Shown: positions 61,834-64,000 of the stretch, piece after piece
Layout of the letters: the number at the start of each line of letters is the position of its first letter
Numbering within the stretch: position 1 is the first letter of the stretch
Origin: Verrucomicrobiales bacterium
GTDB taxonomy: Bacteria > Verrucomicrobiota > Verrucomicrobiia > Limisphaerales > J093
Length of the DNA: 64,000 nt
Reading direction: 5' to 3'
Assembly: GCA_015075445.1 (NCBI GenBank)
Contig: JABTUJ010000001.1
Location: forward strand, 62,001 to 126,000
The notes under the pieces: generated by a model
What the model was told of the DNA's origin: nothing
Seen by the model: only the letters and a program-made list of their open reading frames with translations
Databases searched by the model: none
Position numbers and translations under genes: made by a program

Positions 61834-63195
61834 TCACGGAAGCACCGCGGTCACCCGGCTGACGAGGTAGCGACCCTCCCGCTCCGGCGCGTCCATCGCC
61901 AGGCGCCAGGGCGGACCGTGCCCCGCCTCGTCCACCAATCCCACCGCGACTTGATGAACGCCCGGCAACAGACCGGGAGACACCGGCACGCGCACCGACA
62001 CCCGGTGGTCCCCGGGGAGCCAGTCCCGCGGATCCAGCCCGGCCCGATGCGTCGCCACCCGCTGTCCTTGGCCGTCCACGAACGAGATTTCGAGCCGGTA
62101 TTTCCGATGCATCCGGCCCACGCCCGTGTTCGCCCAGAGCATCCGTACTTCGAGGTCCTGCCCCGGGAACGCCAGCGGTTCATGCTCGATTTCACGCAGG
62201 ACGAACCGTGCTCCGGCCCGCCGCGCCAGGTTCTCCAGCGCCGGCATCGCCTCCGGCGGCACGCGGCCGATGTTGTCGTTGATGAGCGTTACGTGGTTGC
62301 GCAGCATGAACTCCACCGCCGCCTCAAACGACCACCCGCGTGACTGCAGGTACGCATAGTCGCCGAACCACTCGAACACGATCGGCGCCCGCTTCCACAC
62401 CTCGCCCATGCCCGCGACCCCGGCGTACTTCTTCGACCCGATCCAGTTCTGCTCGTGCCACGGTGAGCCCACGCCGTCGCGGCGAAACCCCGTGCCCCGG
62501 GCCAGGGCGTAAGGCAACACCTCGGCGTCGTCGGACATGAACACCAGCGGTGTCTGCCGGAACGCCGCGAGATAAAGATCCACGATCTGCTGGCGTACCT
62601 CGACCGGCGCCGGGTGCGGCGTGTGCCACTCGCCCCAGATGCCGTACGAGCCGATGTCGAGAAACTCGACGCCCGCACTCCCGTCGTACCGCGCGCCCAG
62701 GGCCTTGAGGAAGGCGCCGTGCTTCGCGAGATAGACCGGGTCGGCGTAGTCCGGCTCGATCCGGGGAATCCGCCGGCCGCCGCTGGTCGGATCGTCGCCG
62801 CCCCGCTCGTACTCGAAGCCCTTGCAGCCCGCGTCGAACAGCCATTTCGGCGACGCGTAGTAACCGGCGCTGTGCGCGTTGCAGGTCATCACCCGCAACG
62901 CCACCGTCGCCCCCCGCGGCTTCCAGGCCTCGATCACATCGTCGATCAGCCGCCAGTTGTACCGGCCTTCCTCCGGCTCGGCATCGGCCCAGTTGAAACG
63001 GACGTACACCACCGAGCAGGGAAAGCGCGGTTCGCCCGTGGGCCGCCGCGCCTGGCTCATCCAGCCCTGACCGGGGTTGGCGAACAGCGTGTCCACTTCG
63101 CGGAACTGATGGCGGACAAGGTGCGACTCGGCGGCCTGCGCGATCGACAGGAGACCCCACCCCAGAACCAGGCTCAGTGCGGGTACAGGTTTCAT
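61834..63195 (-). CDS. Exported DUF4832-type protein (barrel plus beta-sandwich)
   Basis: A 453-residue exported protein with signal peptide MKPVPALSLVLGWGLLSIAQ, cut near AAES. The N-terminal half is barrel-like: TLFANPGQGWMSQARRP, CSVVYVRFNWADAEPEEGRY, GVEFLDIGSYGIWGEWHTPH, and APIVFEWFGDYAYLQSRGW. The C-terminal half (MPALENLARRAGARFVLREI, LEVRMLWANTGVGRMHRKYR, DGQGQRVATHR) is the DUF4832 beta-sandwich. Proteins of this type resemble GH42-like enzymes, with Glu in GIWGEWH as a candidate catalytic acid. Activity on a plant or algal glycan is plausible. It follows the DUF6454 gene by 61 bp in the same direction. Confidence 0.75.
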   Translation of the reverse strand: MKPVPALSLVLGWGLLSIAQAAESHLVRHQFREVDTLFANPGQGWMSQARRPTGEPRFPCSVVYVRFNWADAEPEEGRYNWRLIDDVIEAWKPRGATVALRVMTCNAHSAGYYASPKWLFDAGCKGFEYERGGDDPTSGGRRIPRIEPDYADPVYLAKHGAFLKALGARYDGSAGVEFLDIGSYGIWGEWHTPHPAPVEVRQQIVDLYLAAFRQTPLVFMSDDAEVLPYALARGTGFRRDGVGSPWHEQNWIGSKKYAGVAGMGEVWKRAPIVFEWFGDYAYLQSRGWSFEAAVEFMLRNHVTLINDNIGRVPPEAMPALENLARRAGARFVLREIEHEPLAFPGQDLEVRMLWANTGVGRMHRKYRLEISFVDGQGQRVATHRAGLDPRDWLPGDHRVSVRVPVSPGLLPGVHQVAVGLVDEAGHGPPWRLAMDAPEREGRYLVSRVTAVLP

Positions 63196-63256
63196 GGGTG
63201 CAATCTAGGTTCTTTCGCTCCTGCGTCGCGAACAAATGCGGGGCCTGACCCGCCCT

Positions 63257-64000
63257 TCACCTGACTTCATAGACGTACAGAACCGACTCGTCGTCTTCGG
63301 GCAGGAAACAGAAGCGCAACCCCGCCTCAGTGGCCTGCACGGCGACCGGGTTCTGCAGCAGCGACTGGCCGCGCCGCGTCCACAGCGGCACAGGCAGTTG
63401 ATGGGCCGCCCGCAACTCCCCAAGGTCCACCAACTCGAGCCCGCCCAGCGCCACTTCCGGCCCACCCGCCGCAGCCAATCGGCTCACCCCGCCGAACAGC
63501 GCCCACGACGTCCCCGGCAGCCCCTGCCCGTCCTGGTAGTCAACGTAATGGCTGGTGTTCAGGGTCCGCACCGGAGTTTGCGGAGCCCGCGGGACGTCCT
63601 GGTCCGGCAGCCATTCCCAGCGATAGAACCGGCGTGACCCCCAACTGACGCCCATCAGCCGACGCCCCGCCCGGTCGCACACCAGTGCACCCAGGTGATC
63701 CGGAAACTCGAACACCCGCTCGACCGCCAGACTCTCCGGGTCCACCCGATACACCACGCTGCGACTGTCCGGACGGTACTCGGCCACCGGCACCCACAGC
63801 CACCGACCGTCATAATCGATCCCGCCCGGGTGATACATCGGCCCTTCCCCGAGTCGGATCTGCCGCCGCAGGTGGCCGTCGGTGCTCACCTCGAACAGAT
63901 GGCCCGTTCCCCGTCCTTGGGCGCGGTCCGCCACTTCGACCGACGACAGGAAGAACCGGTCGCCGACCCGACTCAAACCCTGCGGATGATGCGTGCGGAA
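63257..64000 (-). CDS. DUF6454 beta-propeller-like protein (5' end outside window)
   Basis: A partial protein of 247 visible residues, with the start beyond the right edge. It reads FRTHHPQGLSRVGDRFFLSS, VEVADRAQGRGTGHLFEV, GEGPMYHPGGIDYDGRWLWV and PDHLGALVCDRAGRRLMGVS, then ends FLPEDDESVLYVYEVR. The blocks match DUF6454, which forms strands repeated as in a beta-propeller. A lactonase-like or sugar-binding role is possible; no catalytic site is evident. The DUF4832 gene follows on the same strand. Confidence 0.75.
   Translation of the reverse strand, partial: FRTHHPQGLSRVGDRFFLSSVEVADRAQGRGTGHLFEVSTDGHLRRQIRLGEGPMYHPGGIDYDGRWLWVPVAEYRPDSRSVVYRVDPESLAVERVFEFPDHLGALVCDRAGRRLMGVSWGSRRFYRWEWLPDQDVPRAPQTPVRTLNTSHYVDYQDGQGLPGTSWALFGGVSRLAAAGGPEVALGGLELVDLGELRAAHQLPVPLWTRRGQSLLQNPVAVQATEAGLRFCFLPEDDESVLYVYEVR

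Noticed and set aside
1..64000. tRNA and rRNA genes
   Set aside because: No T-loop/acceptor pattern or rRNA core was recognised by eye. A covariance-model scan would be needed to exclude a tRNA.

Overview
The window is very GC-rich. It is dense with genes and full of families typical of Verrucomicrobiota and the wider PVC group: a BlaI/M56 pair fused to a secretin, ThuA-HEAT and Gfo/Idh/MocA pairs, an ECF sigma factor next to a Ser/Thr kinase, exported Hcp-like proteins, DUF4832 and DUF6454 proteins, a GH27 with an NPCBM module, and Uma2 proteins. The most likely source is a chromosome of a Verrucomicrobiota bacterium, possibly the Limisphaerales/Pedosphaera side. This is inferred from gene content only; no rRNA or tRNA was seen.

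Layout. 1-4.3 kb: a MarR regulator and two tandem LplT-like MFS transporters, divergent from an L-2-hydroxyglutarate oxidase, with a palindromic operator between them. 4.3-8.4 kb: a BlaI repressor and a 1206-residue membrane protein joining an M56 peptidase, a SecD-type P1 domain and a secretin. 8.5-13 kb: a secreted ThuA-HEAT-discoidin-like protein and a Tat-exported Gfo/Idh/MocA oxidoreductase. 13-14.7 kb: a tandem duplication of a Uma2 gene, one copy dead, each copy preceded by a palindromic repeat. 14.7-21 kb: a nitrilase-family amidase, a kinase/ECF sigma pair, a zinc-ribbon protein and an M29 aminopeptidase. 21.7-32 kb: an EF-hand membrane protein; a CPBP protease, methyltransferase and repeat-lipoprotein operon; a second methyltransferase; and two exported Hcp-like proteins behind a near-leaderless promoter. 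32-34 kb: an accessory patch with a MITE/REP-like element, a fused toxin-antitoxin remnant, parDE, a hexamer microsatellite and a long perfect hairpin. 34-44 kb: the rod-shape cluster mreB-mreC-mreD-mrdA-rodA, then rng, a MamK-like actin and a TPR/LysM lipoprotein. 44-50 kb: GH27, a DUF11 surface protein, an outer-membrane barrel and a ROK protein. 50.7-53.5 kb: E2 and E3 of a 2-oxoacid dehydrogenase. 53.5-64 kb: a membrane spermidine-synthase-like protein, glycoside-hydrolase-like secreted proteins, and an operon of a UreF-like protein, DUF2868 and a DUF3482 GTPase.

Two themes run through the window. First, several families of palindromic repeats sit between genes and sometimes supply the stop codon of the neighbouring gene. 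Second, at least seven genes, including mreC and mrdA which should be essential, carry one- or two-base frameshifts, several of them in G runs. These are better explained by consensus errors than by real loss, so the affected entries are annotated as single genes spanning the shift.
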